Assembly: GCF_003344865.1 (NCBI RefSeq)
Contig: NZ_CP031165.1
Coordinates: 4,035,910 to 4,099,909 of the forward strand
Source: Euzebya pacifica
Lineage (GTDB): Bacteria; Actinomycetota; Nitriliruptoria; Euzebyales; Euzebyaceae
DNA length: 64,000 nucleotides
Direction of reading: 5' to 3'
The notes under the pieces are model-generated. The model was not told the DNA's origin. It saw only the letters and a program-made list of their open reading frames with translations, and ran no database searches. This document shows positions 1 to 8,524 of this stretch, in pieces (position 1 is the first letter of the stretch; each line of letters starts with the position of its first letter). The position numbers were made by a program, and so were the translations under genes.

Positions 1-468
1 GGTGTTCACCCCCATGGCGCCACCGAGGTACACGAGGATCAGGCCGCTGATGGTGCCGGTGCCGATGGACGGGGCGACGTCGCCGATGCGGATCATCATC
101 AGGTAGATCGCGACGAACGCCAGCAGCTGGGGAAACATCTGCACGAGCACGAGGCTCAGCAGCCCGGCCCGTCGTCCGGTGAACCGCAGGCGGCTGAAGG
201 CGTAGGCGGCAAGGGCGGCCAGCAGCACCGTGCCGAACGCCCCGACTCCGGCGACGACCATGGAGTTGCGGAACCACGTCCAGAAGCCGGTCTCGAACAG
301 CCGCCGGAAGTTGTCCAGCGTCGGGTTGTCGGGGACCAGCTGCTGGCCCGACAGGGTGCTGGTCGGGTTGACGGATGCCGAGACGACCCAGACGACAGGG
401 AAGAGGGCGAAGGCGACGGCGAGCAGGCCCACGAGGTGGCGCCAGCCGAGGTCACGGAACCAGCGCAT
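1..468 (-). CDS. malG: Sugar ABC transporter permease, MalG-like (partial)
   Basis: Inner-membrane permease of a carbohydrate ABC importer, pairing with the MalF-like protein encoded just upstream. The first 156 codons are present and the frame is open at the left edge, so the C-terminal part, including the ATPase-contacting EAA loop, is missing. The N-terminus is one membrane segment (about residues 8-30), followed by a periplasmic stretch with 'NPTLDNF' and then the start of the binding-protein-dependent permease domain ('FWTWFRNSMVVA', 'AAYAFSRLRF'), typical of MalG. The ATG overlaps the malF stop (ATGA), which indicates translational coupling. Confidence 0.9.
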   Translation of the reverse strand, partial: MRWFRDLGWRHLVGLLAVAFALFPVVWVVSASVNPTSTLSGQQLVPDNPTLDNFRRLFETGFWTWFRNSMVVAGVGAFGTVLLAALAAYAFSRLRFTGRRAGLLSLVLVQMFPQLLAFVAIYLMMIRIGDVAPSIGTGTISGLILVYLGGAMGVNT

Positions 469-2039
469 CACGCGATCTCCTCCAGCGAGCGGGTGTAGCG
501 GAAGCTGTAGGCGCTGATCCCGGCGACCATGACGAAGATCAGCACCGCGATCGCGGCGGCGAACCCGTAGTCGGCGCCGCGGCCGGACTCGAAGGCGATC
601 CGGTAGACGTAGCTGACAAGGATGTCGGTGTGGCCGGCGGGCGTCTGTGCACCCTGGATCGGCGGCCCACCGCGGGTCACCAGGTAGACGGTGTTGAAGT
701 TGTTGAAGTTGAACGCGAACGAGGCGATCAGCAGCGGGGCGACGGTGATCATGAGGTTCGGCAGGGTGATGCGGGCGAACTTCTGCCACGCGTTGGCCCC
801 GTCGACCGAGGCGGCCTCGAGCATGTCGGCGGGGATGGCCTGCAGCGCGCCGGTGCACACGAGGAACATGTAGGGGAAGCCCAGCCACAGGTTGACCAGC
901 AGGATCGACACCTTGGCCCAGACGGGGTCGTTGAGCCACGGGATGTTTGCCCCGATCAGCTCGTTGACCGCCCCGAACTCGGTGTTGAGCAGGCCGGCCC
1001 ACACCAGGGCGGTGAGGAACGACGGCAGCGCATAAGGGATGACCAGCAGGCTGCGGTACAGCCGTCGGCTGCGCAGCCGCGGTTCGTTCAGGGCCAGCGC
1101 CAGCCCGAGGCCGAGGGCGAAGGTCAGGAACACCGACCCGATCGCGAACCCGTAGTTCCAGGCGAACACGCGCAGGAACGGTCCCCGGATGAGGGGTGAG
1201 GTGAAGGCGCGGGTGTAGTTGCCGGGTCCCGTGACGGCGACCCAGCCGGGTTGCAGCACGTCACCGTCGTCGCTGACGAAGTTGCCGTCGAGGGGCGTGT
1301 ACTCCACCCCCGTGCCGGTATCGACGAGGACGTCCCGCTCCTCGTCGTAGGTGCGCGTGGTCTCCGCCCGTGCGGCGGTGGTCAGCGACTGCAGCTGGAT
1401 GGCGCCGGCCTCGGCAGGCACGCGCAGCTGGCCGAGCGCGGTCTGCACGGCCTGTGCCTCGACCAGCGACAGCCGTTCGTAGGCGCCGACGGCGACGACC
1501 CGATCGTCCTCCAGCGTGACGTCGGGCAGGTCCTCCAGCGGCACGAGCTCCTCGGCGGTGCCGAAGAACACCTGCTCGTCGGGATCGGTCAGCAGCAAGC
1601 CGATCCCTTCGACGCCGGGGTCCTCACCGGCGTCGGGGTCGGCGAAGACCGCGACGTCGTAGCGGACGGCGTCGGTTGGCACCCGTGTGGCCTGGGCCTG
1701 GAGCTGCTCGATCGCCCCGGCCTTGTCCAGCACGTTGCCGGTGCCGAAGTTCGTCAGGCTGACGTAGCCGGTGTAGAGCACCGGGTAGATCTGGAAGACC
1801 AGCAGGAACAGGGTGCCGGGGACGATGAACTTCAGGGGCGTGTGACCCCGCCGGGTGAACAGCCAGACGAGGGCGACGGTCGCCGCCCACATGGCGGCCA
1901 GCCCCACCCAGGCCTGCTCCCCCACCAGCGTGCCGGTGAACACCACGGCCTGGTAGACCACCAGGCCGAGCACGCTGATGCGGAGCAGGACCCCGAGGGG
2001 GGAGGCGCCGCCGGCCACTCGTTCGACGAACCCCGACAC
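468..2039 (-). CDS. malF: Sugar ABC transporter permease, MalF-like
   Basis: Permease subunit (523 aa) of a maltose/maltodextrin-type importer. Three N-terminal membrane segments are followed by a long extracytoplasmic insert (about residues 100-280), the P2 loop that sets MalF apart from ordinary two-component sugar permeases and contacts the binding protein. The permease domain follows, with an EAA loop around 'EAASVDGANAWQKFARITLP' and the conserved 'FNNFNTVYLVTRGGPP'. It lies between malE and malG in the usual MalE-MalF-MalG order. No ATPase gene is visible; it may lie left of the window or be a shared MsmK-type subunit. Exact sugar specificity cannot be read from sequence. Confidence 0.92.
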   Translation of the reverse strand: MSGFVERVAGGASPLGVLLRISVLGLVVYQAVVFTGTLVGEQAWVGLAAMWAATVALVWLFTRRGHTPLKFIVPGTLFLLVFQIYPVLYTGYVSLTNFGTGNVLDKAGAIEQLQAQATRVPTDAVRYDVAVFADPDAGEDPGVEGIGLLLTDPDEQVFFGTAEELVPLEDLPDVTLEDDRVVAVGAYERLSLVEAQAVQTALGQLRVPAEAGAIQLQSLTTAARAETTRTYDEERDVLVDTGTGVEYTPLDGNFVSDDGDVLQPGWVAVTGPGNYTRAFTSPLIRGPFLRVFAWNYGFAIGSVFLTFALGLGLALALNEPRLRSRRLYRSLLVIPYALPSFLTALVWAGLLNTEFGAVNELIGANIPWLNDPVWAKVSILLVNLWLGFPYMFLVCTGALQAIPADMLEAASVDGANAWQKFARITLPNLMITVAPLLIASFAFNFNNFNTVYLVTRGGPPIQGAQTPAGHTDILVSYVYRIAFESGRGADYGFAAAIAVLIFVMVAGISAYSFRYTRSLEEIA

Positions 2040-2082
2040 GGCGGCGCCTCCCTCTTCTCTTCTCGCTGTCCGGTTGCTGGGC

Positions 2083-3477
2083 CTAGCCCTCGGCGATCAG
2101 GTTGCGGATCTGGTCGGCCGCAGCCTGGAAGTTCTCCGTGGGGGTGCCCTGCTGGTCGTAGATCAGCTCGTAGGCGTCGGTCCAGGCGGTCCACACCGAA
2201 CCCATCTCGGGGATGGCGGGCAGCGGGGCACCGTTCTGGCCGGACTCACCGAAGCCCTGGACGTCGGGGTCGTCGGCGACCTGGTCGAAGGCGGCAAGCA
2301 GCGCTGGCGGACGGCCGCCGGCCTCGAACAGCGCCAGCTGCACCTCCTCGGTGCCGATGAAGTCCTGCACGAACGTCTGGGCCAGCAGGCCCTGCTCGCT
2401 GAAGGAGGAGATCATCAGGCCCTGGACGCCCACGAACGGCTCGGGGGTGCCGCCCTGGATGGAGGGGATGGGGCTGACGGCGTAGTTGACGCCCTGGGCA
2501 CGGAACCCGGGCGGGTCCTCCTGCGAGACGGCCCACGGGCCGGTGATGGCGAACGCGGCGTTGCCGCTGGCGAAGCTGTCGACCATGACGTCGTAGGTGA
2601 TCGACGGGTTGATCAGGCCGGACTCGACCCAGGCGCCGAACTGCTCGGCGGCGGCGAGGCCCTCGGGGGTGTCCAGGCCCAGCTCGTCGGGGTTGTAGGT
2701 GCCGTCGTCGTTGACCGCGAAGACGCTGGCGCCGAAGGCGGTGAACAGGGGGTAGTTGTGGTACGGGTCGGCGGCGTCGGCCTGCAGCGCGAGGCCGATC
2801 TCGACATCACCGGAGGACTGCAGGTCCAGGGCGATCTGCTCGAGCTCCTCGAAGGTGGCGGGGGCGTCGGGGACCAGGTCGGTGTTGCGGACCAGGGCGA
2901 TGTTCTCGATGGCGTAGGGGACGCCGTAGAGCTGGCCGTCGTAGGTCATCGCGTCGATGGCGACCTCGGCGTACTCCCCGGCGTTGGCCAGGTCGATGGG
3001 GGCAACCAGGCCGTTGGTGACCAGCTCGCCGAGCCAGTCGTGGGCGCCGACGATGATGTCGGGACCCTCACCGGCGGGGGCGGCGGTGGAGAACTGGCTG
3101 CGGATCTCGTCGAACTCCAGCTCCTGGAGGGCGACGGTGATGCCGTTGTCGACCCCGAACTGCTCCACGAACGGCTCGAGGGCCTGCACGCGGGTCTCGT
3201 CGGCCCAGATCACCAGATCGGCGTCGGCCCGGGCGACGGGGGCGTCCTCGGTGGGCTCGGCGGCGGCGTCGTCCTCGGTGGCGTCGGTTGCGGCCTCCTC
3301 CTCGGTGGCCTCCTCCTCCGCGGGCTCCTCCTCGGTGGCGACGTCGTCCTCCGGTGCGTCGGTCGTCTCGACCGCGGCCCCTTCGCTGCTGTCGTCGGTC
3401 GTGGCGTCATCGCTGGCGCAGGCGGTGGCGATTACGGCCAGCACCATCATCAGCATGACAAGAACGTGTCGCTTCAC
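2083..3477 (-). CDS. malE: Sugar ABC transporter substrate-binding lipoprotein, MalE-like
   Basis: Extracellular solute-binding protein (464 aa), family 1. I chose the GTG at 3477 because a GAGGAGAG ribosome-binding site precedes it by a few bases and it gives a short signal peptide ('VKRHVLVMLMMVLAVIATAC') ending in a lipobox-like Cys. A 24-residue upstream extension is open but lacks support. After the signal comes a very acidic Asp/Glu/Ala linker (about residues 24-75) that would tether the protein to the membrane, then the binding fold ('LVIWADETRVQALEPFVEQF', 'GVPYAIENIALVRN', 'AFAITGPW') typical of maltose/cyclodextrin-binding proteins. It is the first gene of the malEFG operon and diverges from a LacI-type regulator. 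Confidence 0.9.
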   Translation of the reverse strand: MKRHVLVMLMMVLAVIATACASDDATTDDSSEGAAVETTDAPEDDVATEEEPAEEEATEEEAATDATEDDAAAEPTEDAPVARADADLVIWADETRVQALEPFVEQFGVDNGITVALQELEFDEIRSQFSTAAPAGEGPDIIVGAHDWLGELVTNGLVAPIDLANAGEYAEVAIDAMTYDGQLYGVPYAIENIALVRNTDLVPDAPATFEELEQIALDLQSSGDVEIGLALQADAADPYHNYPLFTAFGASVFAVNDDGTYNPDELGLDTPEGLAAAEQFGAWVESGLINPSITYDVMVDSFASGNAAFAITGPWAVSQEDPPGFRAQGVNYAVSPIPSIQGGTPEPFVGVQGLMISSFSEQGLLAQTFVQDFIGTEEVQLALFEAGGRPPALLAAFDQVADDPDVQGFGESGQNGAPLPAIPEMGSVWTAWTDAYELIYDQQGTPTENFQAAADQIRNLIAEG

Positions 3478-3597
3478 GGCTCTCTCCTCGTGCGTGTTCG
3501 ATCGGCGGGCCCTCCACCCGGTCAGGGGGATGCTACGCAACGCCTGCAAGAACGTAAACCGCTACTGCAAGAAATTTCAGTCGGGTATGGTGCGCGC
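3478..3597. promoter_or_regulatory. Divergent malE / lacI-type control region with two direct 9-bp repeats
   Basis: This 120-bp region separates the divergent binding-protein and LacI-family genes. The 9-mer CTGCAAGAA occurs at 3544-3552 and again at 3565-3573, exactly 21 bp (two helical turns) apart. The second copy sits in the imperfect inverted repeat CTGCAAGAAATTTCAG (3565-3580). TTGCAA-type half-sites are common for LacI-family operators, so these are reasonable candidate operators for the adjacent regulator. The operator assignment is inference; the repeats are seen directly. Confidence 0.5.
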
Positions 3598-4605
3598 ATG
3601 CGGCCAAGGCTGAAGGACGTGGCGTCGCTCGCCGGTGTGAGCACGGCGACGGTGAGCCGGGTGGTCAACGATCGTCCGGGGGTCAGCGACGCCGTGCGCG
3701 ACCGGGTGGTCGACGCGCTGCGCCAGCTGGAGTGGGAGCCCAGCGGCATGCGCGGCAATCCCCGACGGCGGACGGTCGGGCTGCTCGTGCCCGAGCTGAC
3801 CAACCCGATCTTCCCGGCCTTCGCGCAGGGAATCGAGAGCCGGCTGGGCCGGTCGGGGATGACGACGATCCTGTGCACGTCGAGCCCGGACGGGGTGGGC
3901 GAGCGGGTCCACGTCGAGGCGGTGGCCGACATCGGGGTGGCGGCCGCGGTGTTCGTCGCCGGGACCCACGCCGACACCGAGGCCGACCACGGGGTGTACG
4001 ACGACCTGCGGGAGCGAGGGGTCGCGGTCATCGTGGTCAACGGTCGTGCGCCGGGCCTGGAGCACCTGCCGGCGGTGACCACCGACGACGTGGAGGCCGG
4101 GCGGCTGGCGACCGAACACCTGCTGCGGCTGGGGCATCGTCGGATCGGGCTTGCCGCCGGTCAGCTGCGGTACATGGCGGCCTCCCAGCGACGGGAGGGC
4201 TGGGCCGCCGCGATGGCCGCGGCCGGGCTGGATGCCGATCAGGTGGTGGTCGAGGAGGCCTACACGATCTCCGGCGGCCGACGGGCTGGTGACGTCCTGC
4301 TGGATCGTGGGATCACGGGCATCGTCGCGGCGTCCGACGTCATCGCGCTGGGCGTGGTCCAGGCGGTGCGGGCGCGGGGACTTCGGGTGCCAGAGGACGT
4401 GTCGGTGGTCGGCTACGACGACAGCATGCTGATCCCCCACACGGACCCGCCGCTGACGACGGTGCGGCAGCCAGTCGACAAGCTGTGCCGGGCGATCGCC
4501 CGGCTGTGCGTGCAGGCTGCGGAGGGGGCCCAGCTGTCCACCACCGAGCTCGCGTTCCACCCCGAGCTGATCGCCCGGGAATCGACGGGGCCCGCGCCGG
4601 CCTGA
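3598..4605 (+). CDS. LacI-family transcriptional regulator
   Basis: Local repressor (335 aa), probably of the divergent malEFG-like operon. The N-terminal helix-turn-helix reads 'RLKDVASLAGVSTATVSRVV' (about residues 4-23), followed by a periplasmic-binding-protein-like sensor domain ('VGLLVPELTNPIFPAFAQGI', 'VVGYDDSMLIPHTDPPLTTV'). The ATG at 3598 puts the HTH at the extreme N-terminus as usual for LacI proteins; the long open extension upstream is antisense to malE and is an artefact of high GC. Ligand not determined; by context a maltooligosaccharide or related sugar. Confidence 0.93.
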   Translation: MRPRLKDVASLAGVSTATVSRVVNDRPGVSDAVRDRVVDALRQLEWEPSGMRGNPRRRTVGLLVPELTNPIFPAFAQGIESRLGRSGMTTILCTSSPDGVGERVHVEAVADIGVAAAVFVAGTHADTEADHGVYDDLRERGVAVIVVNGRAPGLEHLPAVTTDDVEAGRLATEHLLRLGHRRIGLAAGQLRYMAASQRREGWAAAMAAAGLDADQVVVEEAYTISGGRRAGDVLLDRGITGIVAASDVIALGVVQAVRARGLRVPEDVSVVGYDDSMLIPHTDPPLTTVRQPVDKLCRAIARLCVQAAEGAQLSTTELAFHPELIARESTGPAPA

Positions 4606-4632
4606 CCCGGCGGACCGTCGCCCGGCGGGTCA
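4603..4632. terminator. Convergent terminator-like hairpin
   Basis: An imperfect inverted repeat (outer stem TGACCCG/CGGGTCA) spans exactly from the stop codon of the LacI-family gene to the stop codon of the convergent minus-strand gene. It has no T-tract. It would serve both directions. Confidence 0.45.
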
Positions 4633-5481
4633 GTCGTCGTCGGACTCGTCCCTGTCCGGTTCGTCCCGTTCGGGTTCGTCTCGCTCGGGCTCGTCGTGCT
4701 CGGGGACCTCGACCTCGTGGCGATCCGGCTCGTCGACCTCGTCGGGCTCGTCCCGTTCGGGTACCTCGACCTCGTCCGGCTCGACCTCGTCGGGCTCGTC
4801 GCGTTCGGGCACCTCGACCTCGTCCGGCTCGACCTCGTCGGGCTCGTCGCGTTCGGGCACCTCGACCTCGTCGGGTTCGTCCCGTTCAGGCACCTCGACC
4901 TCGTCCGGCTCGTCCCGTTCGGGCTCGTCCCGTTCGGGCTCGTCGTCCGCTTCCGGGCCGTCGTCGCTCGGCCCCGAGCTGCTCGACCCCTGGGTGCTCG
5001 AGCCCGGCCCCTGGTTGTCCGGCCGCGACGTCGCGGGCTCGTCATCATCGTCGTCGGGTCCGTCCCGGTCCGGGCTGCTGGCGTCGGGCAGGGCAGCCGT
5101 CGCTGGCCCGTCGTCGTCGGGACGGTCCACGCCGGACAGGACACCGTCGTCCGACGGCTCCCTGTCCTCCTCCGTTGGCGTGTCGTTCCCCTCCGACTCC
5201 GTGGCCGTTGGGTGATCCTCGTCGTCCTCGTCCTCGGTGGGCTCGGCGATGGTGGCGGCGACCGCGGGTTCGAGCCACAGCCCCTCCAGCGCCGATCGGG
5301 CCGGGTCGGTCAGGAAGCTGCTGGTCAGCTGCGCGCCGGTCAGCCCGACACCGACCACGAGGACCAGCGCCAGGACCGACGCGCCGGTCAGCCGCAGGGA
5401 CTCCCGAGCGCTCGGCGCCGGGCCGGTCGGTGACCGGTCGGGGTCGTGCAGGACGACGGTCCGGCGCTCGGGGTAGTCCAT
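4630..5481 (-). CDS. Membrane-anchored protein with repetitive acidic ectodomain
   Basis: Protein of 283 aa that I do not recognise as a named family. Residues 1-25 form a basic cytoplasmic head, one membrane segment follows ('LTGASVLALVLVVGVGLTGA', about 29-48), and the rest is an Asp/Glu/Pro/Ser-rich exported tail with no hydrophobic core. The C-terminal third consists of 16-residue repeats built on 'PERDEPDEVE'. They come from a 48-bp tandem repeat (4751-4846 plus a partial copy), so length is probably variable between strains. The tail should be disordered and strongly anionic, and could bind cations or cell-wall polymers (inference). It is followed downstream by a hairpin shared with the LacI-type gene. 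Confidence 0.7.
   Translation of the reverse strand: MDYPERRTVVLHDPDRSPTGPAPSARESLRLTGASVLALVLVVGVGLTGAQLTSSFLTDPARSALEGLWLEPAVAATIAEPTEDEDDEDHPTATESEGNDTPTEEDREPSDDGVLSGVDRPDDDGPATAALPDASSPDRDGPDDDDDEPATSRPDNQGPGSSTQGSSSSGPSDDGPEADDEPERDEPERDEPDEVEVPERDEPDEVEVPERDEPDEVEPDEVEVPERDEPDEVEPDEVEVPERDEPDEVDEPDRHEVEVPEHDEPERDEPERDEPDRDESDDD
4751..4879. repeat. 48-bp tandem repeats coding the acidic tail
   Basis: Two nearly identical 48-bp units (4751-4798, 4799-4846) and a partial third (4847-4879). They differ by a few substitutions and preserve frame (16 codons per unit). There are no spacers, so this is a coding repeat and not a CRISPR array. Confidence 0.85.
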
Positions 5482-5510
5482 CGGGGTCAGTCTCCCATGG
5501 GCGAGTGATG

Positions 5511-5545
5511 AACACCGCCGGGGCGAGCAGGGCCCCGGCGGTGTT
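5511..5545. terminator. Terminator hairpin after the CWB2 protein gene
   Basis: A perfect 14-bp stem (AACACCGCCGGGGC at 5511-5524 with its complement at 5532-5545) and a 7-nt loop lie five bases past the stop of the minus-strand CWB2 gene. There is no strong T-tract, as is usual at this GC content. Confidence 0.75.
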
Positions 5546-5549
5546 GCGG

Positions 5550-6431
5550 TCAGTCCTGACGGGTGCGGACCCGCACGCGGACCTGACCGTCCTCGAGCTC
5601 CGCGCCGAGGTCGACACGGGTGTCGCCGTTGCGGAACCGGACGTGGACCTCGTCGGCCTCGTCGTCCTCGACGGTGACCGTCCAGGTGTCGTCCACGGCG
5701 ACCGCGTCGACCAGCGACACGCCGTCCTCGGTGCGCTCGATGGTCACGGTGCCGACCTCGTCGGCGTCCAGCGTGGCCTGCTCGCCGACGGCCAGGTCGA
5801 GGTAGGTGGTCTCCTCGGTGCGCGGCTCGTCGTCACCGATCTCGTCGTCGTTGTCGTCGTCGGACTCGTCGTCGTCGTGGCCACGACCGGCGCTGGCCGC
5901 GGCGATCGCGGCGTCGAGGATGTCGTCACAGATGGCGTCGGGGCCACCGAGCGCGACAACCTTGCGGGGGTGCAGGCGAGCGATTTCCTCGGCCACGATC
6001 GGGGGCAGGTCACCGCAGCTGGGGACCAGCAGGACGGGACCGTGCTGCAGCGCACCCGCGGCGACGGCGTCGGCGAAGTTGTCGGCGCGGGCCAGGTACA
6101 CCTCGCTGGCACCGCCGCGGAACTCGTACTGGCTGATGGCCACCGCGGTGGAGATGCGGTCGGCACCGAATACCCGCGCGCCGCGGACCGGACGGTCGGA
6201 CTCGCCATCGTCGTCGGAGTCGTCGTCCTCCGATTCCTCCTCCTCGGGCTCGGATCCCTCCTCCTCGGGCTCGGACTCTTCCTCTTCGGGCTCGGACTCG
6301 TCGTCACTGGGGTCCGTGGTGTCCTCGGCTGGGTCGTCGACTGGATCCTGGGCGAGGGCGACGGTCGAGACCCCCAGCACGAGCACCAGGAGCATGGACA
6401 GGAGGGTCTTGATCGCGGTCGGCGTGGTCAC
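5550..6431 (-). CDS. Secreted protein with one cell-wall-binding repeat 2 (CWB2) unit
   Basis: 293 aa with an N-terminal signal peptide ('IKTLLSMLLVLVLGVSTVALA'). A long Glu/Asp linker with 'SEPEEEE' repeats (about residues 33-82) is followed by one CWB2-like unit (about 86-190: 'VFGADRISTAVAISQ', 'VYLARADNFADAVAAGAL', 'VVALGGPDAICDDILD'). After another acidic stretch comes a C-terminal beta-rich domain of about 80 residues that I do not recognise. CWB2 units normally occur in threes and bind anionic wall polymers; a single unit is unusual, so wall binding may need oligomerisation. It is divergent from the sensor-kinase gene and next to another acidic surface protein. Confidence 0.8.
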   Translation of the reverse strand: MTTPTAIKTLLSMLLVLVLGVSTVALAQDPVDDPAEDTTDPSDDESEPEEEESEPEEEGSEPEEEESEDDDSDDDGESDRPVRGARVFGADRISTAVAISQYEFRGGASEVYLARADNFADAVAAGALQHGPVLLVPSCGDLPPIVAEEIARLHPRKVVALGGPDAICDDILDAAIAAASAGRGHDDDESDDDNDDEIGDDEPRTEETTYLDLAVGEQATLDADEVGTVTIERTEDGVSLVDAVAVDDTWTVTVEDDEADEVHVRFRNGDTRVDLGAELEDGQVRVRVRTRQD

Positions 6432-6556
6432 GCTGACGTCCTTTCAGTTCGGCGAGTGCAGCAGGACCACCGTGCAGGAGACCCGGTCGGAGCCCACCAC
6501 TGGACGATGGTCGTAGTACTCCGTGCTGCCTCGGTACGACGTGGTATGCCTCCCCC

Positions 6557-7897
6557 ATGTCGGCAACCCCCGGCGAGACCTCAATGGCCGTTGCGAAACC
6601 CCTCGGCGTGCCCAGCGTCATCGGGCTCGTCTGGCGGTTCGCCGCCGCCGGCCTGATCGCCCTCGGGCTGGTGCTGCTCGCAAGCGTGGCCCTCAGCCAG
6701 TCCGTCGGTCGGGACGTGGCGCTGGACGAGGCACGACGCATCGCCCGCCTGACCGGCGTCGGCATCGTCGAACCCGCGCTCGACGCAGGAATCCTGACGG
6801 GCGACCCTGCGAGCCTGTCCTCGCTCAACCGGACCGTGGTCGACGCGGTGCTCGGTGGGTCGCTGGTCCGGGTCAAGCTGTGGCAACCCGACGGTGACGG
6901 CGGGACGATCCTGTACTCCGACGAGAGCCGGCTGATCGGCGAGCCCCACCCCTGGGACGACGAGAAGCAGGCGGCGATCGTCTCCGGTGACATCGTCGTG
7001 GAGGAGTCCGACCTGTCGTCCCCCGAGAACCGGTTCGAGGTCTCCCAGTCCGAGCTGCTGGAGGTCTACCTGCCCATCGACGGGCCCGACGGCGCTCCCC
7101 TGCTGTACGAGGCGTACTTCGACCTCCGTCGGGTCAACGAGGCCGGACGGCGGGTGTGGACGGCGTTCGCGCCGCTGGTCATCGGCGGGCTGCTGGTGCT
7201 GCAGCTGGTCCAGGTCCCGCTGGCCTGGTCGATGGCCCGCCGCCTTCGTGACGGGGCGGTACACCGCCAGCAGCTGCTGGTGCGCAGCCTGGAGTCCTCG
7301 GCCCTGGAACGCCGGCGGATCGCCGCGGACCTGCACGACGGCGTGGTGCAGGACCTCGCCGGGTTGTCCTTCGAGCTGTCCGCGGTTGCGTCCGCCGAGG
7401 ATCCCGATCGCGTGCGGGAGACCGCCGAGTCGGCGGCCGCCACCCTGCGGGCCAACGTCGGGGCGCTGCGGACCCTGCTGGTCGACATCTACCCGCCGGA
7501 CCTGGACGGACAGGGGCTGGCATCGGCGCTGGAGGACCTGCTGGCCCGGCACCGCGCAGCCGGCCGCGACGTGCAGCTGGACGCAGACGTGCAGGTGCCG
7601 ATCCCCCGGCCGACCGCCGAACTGGTCCACCGCATCGCCCAGGAGGCGCTGCGCAACGTCGACAAGCACGCCGCGGCGGGTCGGGTCGTGGTCACGCTGA
7701 CCGCCGTGGATGACCGGCTGCGGCTGCGGGTCGACGACGACGGCAGCGGTTTCGACCCGACCGGGGACGACGGTGACGCCGAGGGCCACTTCGGCCTGCG
7801 GCTGCTGGCCGACAGCGCTCGCGAGCTCGGTGGACTGCTCACCCTCTCCTCCGGGGTCGGGGCCGGGACCGCGATCGAGCTGGAGGTGCCGCTGTGA
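6557..7897 (+). CDS. NarL-type sensor histidine kinase (HisKA_3)
   Basis: Membrane sensor kinase (446 aa). Two membrane segments (about residues 27-47 and 193-213) enclose an extracytoplasmic sensor domain of about 145 residues. The dimerisation/phosphoacceptor region has 'ERRRIAADLHDGVVQDLAG' with phospho-acceptor His at about residue 260, then an ATPase domain with 'NVDKHAAAGRVVV', 'VDDDGSGFDP' and 'HFGLRLL'. The stop overlaps the response-regulator start by 4 bp (GTGA), so the two form a coupled pair. Signal unknown. The start ATG lacks a clear Shine-Dalgarno; an ATG ten codons further in is an alternative. Confidence 0.92.
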   Translation: MSATPGETSMAVAKPLGVPSVIGLVWRFAAAGLIALGLVLLASVALSQSVGRDVALDEARRIARLTGVGIVEPALDAGILTGDPASLSSLNRTVVDAVLGGSLVRVKLWQPDGDGGTILYSDESRLIGEPHPWDDEKQAAIVSGDIVVEESDLSSPENRFEVSQSELLEVYLPIDGPDGAPLLYEAYFDLRRVNEAGRRVWTAFAPLVIGGLLVLQLVQVPLAWSMARRLRDGAVHRQQLLVRSLESSALERRRIAADLHDGVVQDLAGLSFELSAVASAEDPDRVRETAESAAATLRANVGALRTLLVDIYPPDLDGQGLASALEDLLARHRAAGRDVQLDADVQVPIPRPTAELVHRIAQEALRNVDKHAAAGRVVVTLTAVDDRLRLRVDDDGSGFDPTGDDGDAEGHFGLRLLADSARELGGLLTLSSGVGAGTAIELEVPL

Positions 7898-8514
7898 CCG
7901 TGCTGCGTGTGATGGTGGTGGATGACCACGGCGTGGTCCGCAACGGCCTGCGGATGCTGCTGGAGGCGGCAGGTGGGTTCGACGTCGTGCACCTGGCCGA
8001 GGACGGCAAGCAGGCGGTCGAGCTGGCGGCCGAGGATCCCCCCGACGTGGTGCTGATGGACCTGGCCATGCCGGTCATGGACGGGGTGGAGGCCACCCGG
8101 GTGCTGAAGGCCGCACATCCGGACGTCCGGGTGGTCGTCCTGACGTCGCTGGGCGAGCCCGAGCGCATCGTGGCCGCCATCGACGCCGGCGCCGACGGCT
8201 ACCTGTTCAAGCACGCCGAACCGGCCGAGATCGCCGAGGCCGTCCGGACGGCCCACGCGGGCGGCGCGGTGCTGGACCCCAAGGCGGCGCGGGCGATGCT
8301 GGACGCGCGGAGCGCCCCCGCCGGCCCGACGCTGACCGAGCGTGAGCAGCAGGTCCTCGACCTGGTGGCGCAGGGGCTGGCCAACAAGCAGATCGGCCGC
8401 CGGCTCGGCATCACGGAGCGAACGGTGAAGGCACACCTGACCCGGATCTACCAGGCGATCGGTGTGCAGGACCGCACGCAGGCGGCCCTGTGGGTGCAAC
8501 GCCGAGGAATGTGA
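7894..8514 (+). CDS. LuxR/NarL-type response regulator
   Basis: Cytoplasmic transcription factor (206 aa), partner of the preceding kinase. The receiver domain has the acidic pair in 'VVDDHGVVRNG' (about residues 9-11), phospho-acceptor Asp at about residue 56 in 'VVLMDLAMPVMDG' and Lys in 'YLFKHA'. The C-terminal LuxR helix-turn-helix is 'LTEREQQVLDLVAQGLANKQ' to 'RTVKAHLTRIYQAIGV' (about 145-195). It starts with GTG inside the kinase stop region. Targets are unknown; the acidic surface proteins upstream or the M28 peptidase downstream are obvious candidates by position only. Confidence 0.93.
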   Translation: MTVLRVMVVDDHGVVRNGLRMLLEAAGGFDVVHLAEDGKQAVELAAEDPPDVVLMDLAMPVMDGVEATRVLKAAHPDVRVVVLTSLGEPERIVAAIDAGADGYLFKHAEPAEIAEAVRTAHAGGAVLDPKAARAMLDARSAPAGPTLTEREQQVLDLVAQGLANKQIGRRLGITERTVKAHLTRIYQAIGVQDRTQAALWVQRRGM

Positions 8515-8524
8515 ACGGTTCGTA

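Noticed and set aside
375-3410. Long plus-strand frames opposite malE/malF (for example 375-1199, 1251-2360, the extension of the LacI frame from 1978)
   Set aside because: They lie antisense to well-supported ABC-transporter genes, have no ribosome-binding sites or domains, and are expected from high GC at third codon positions.
4751-4879. Possible CRISPR-like repeats
   Set aside because: Units are contiguous with no spacers, keep the reading frame and no cas genes are present.
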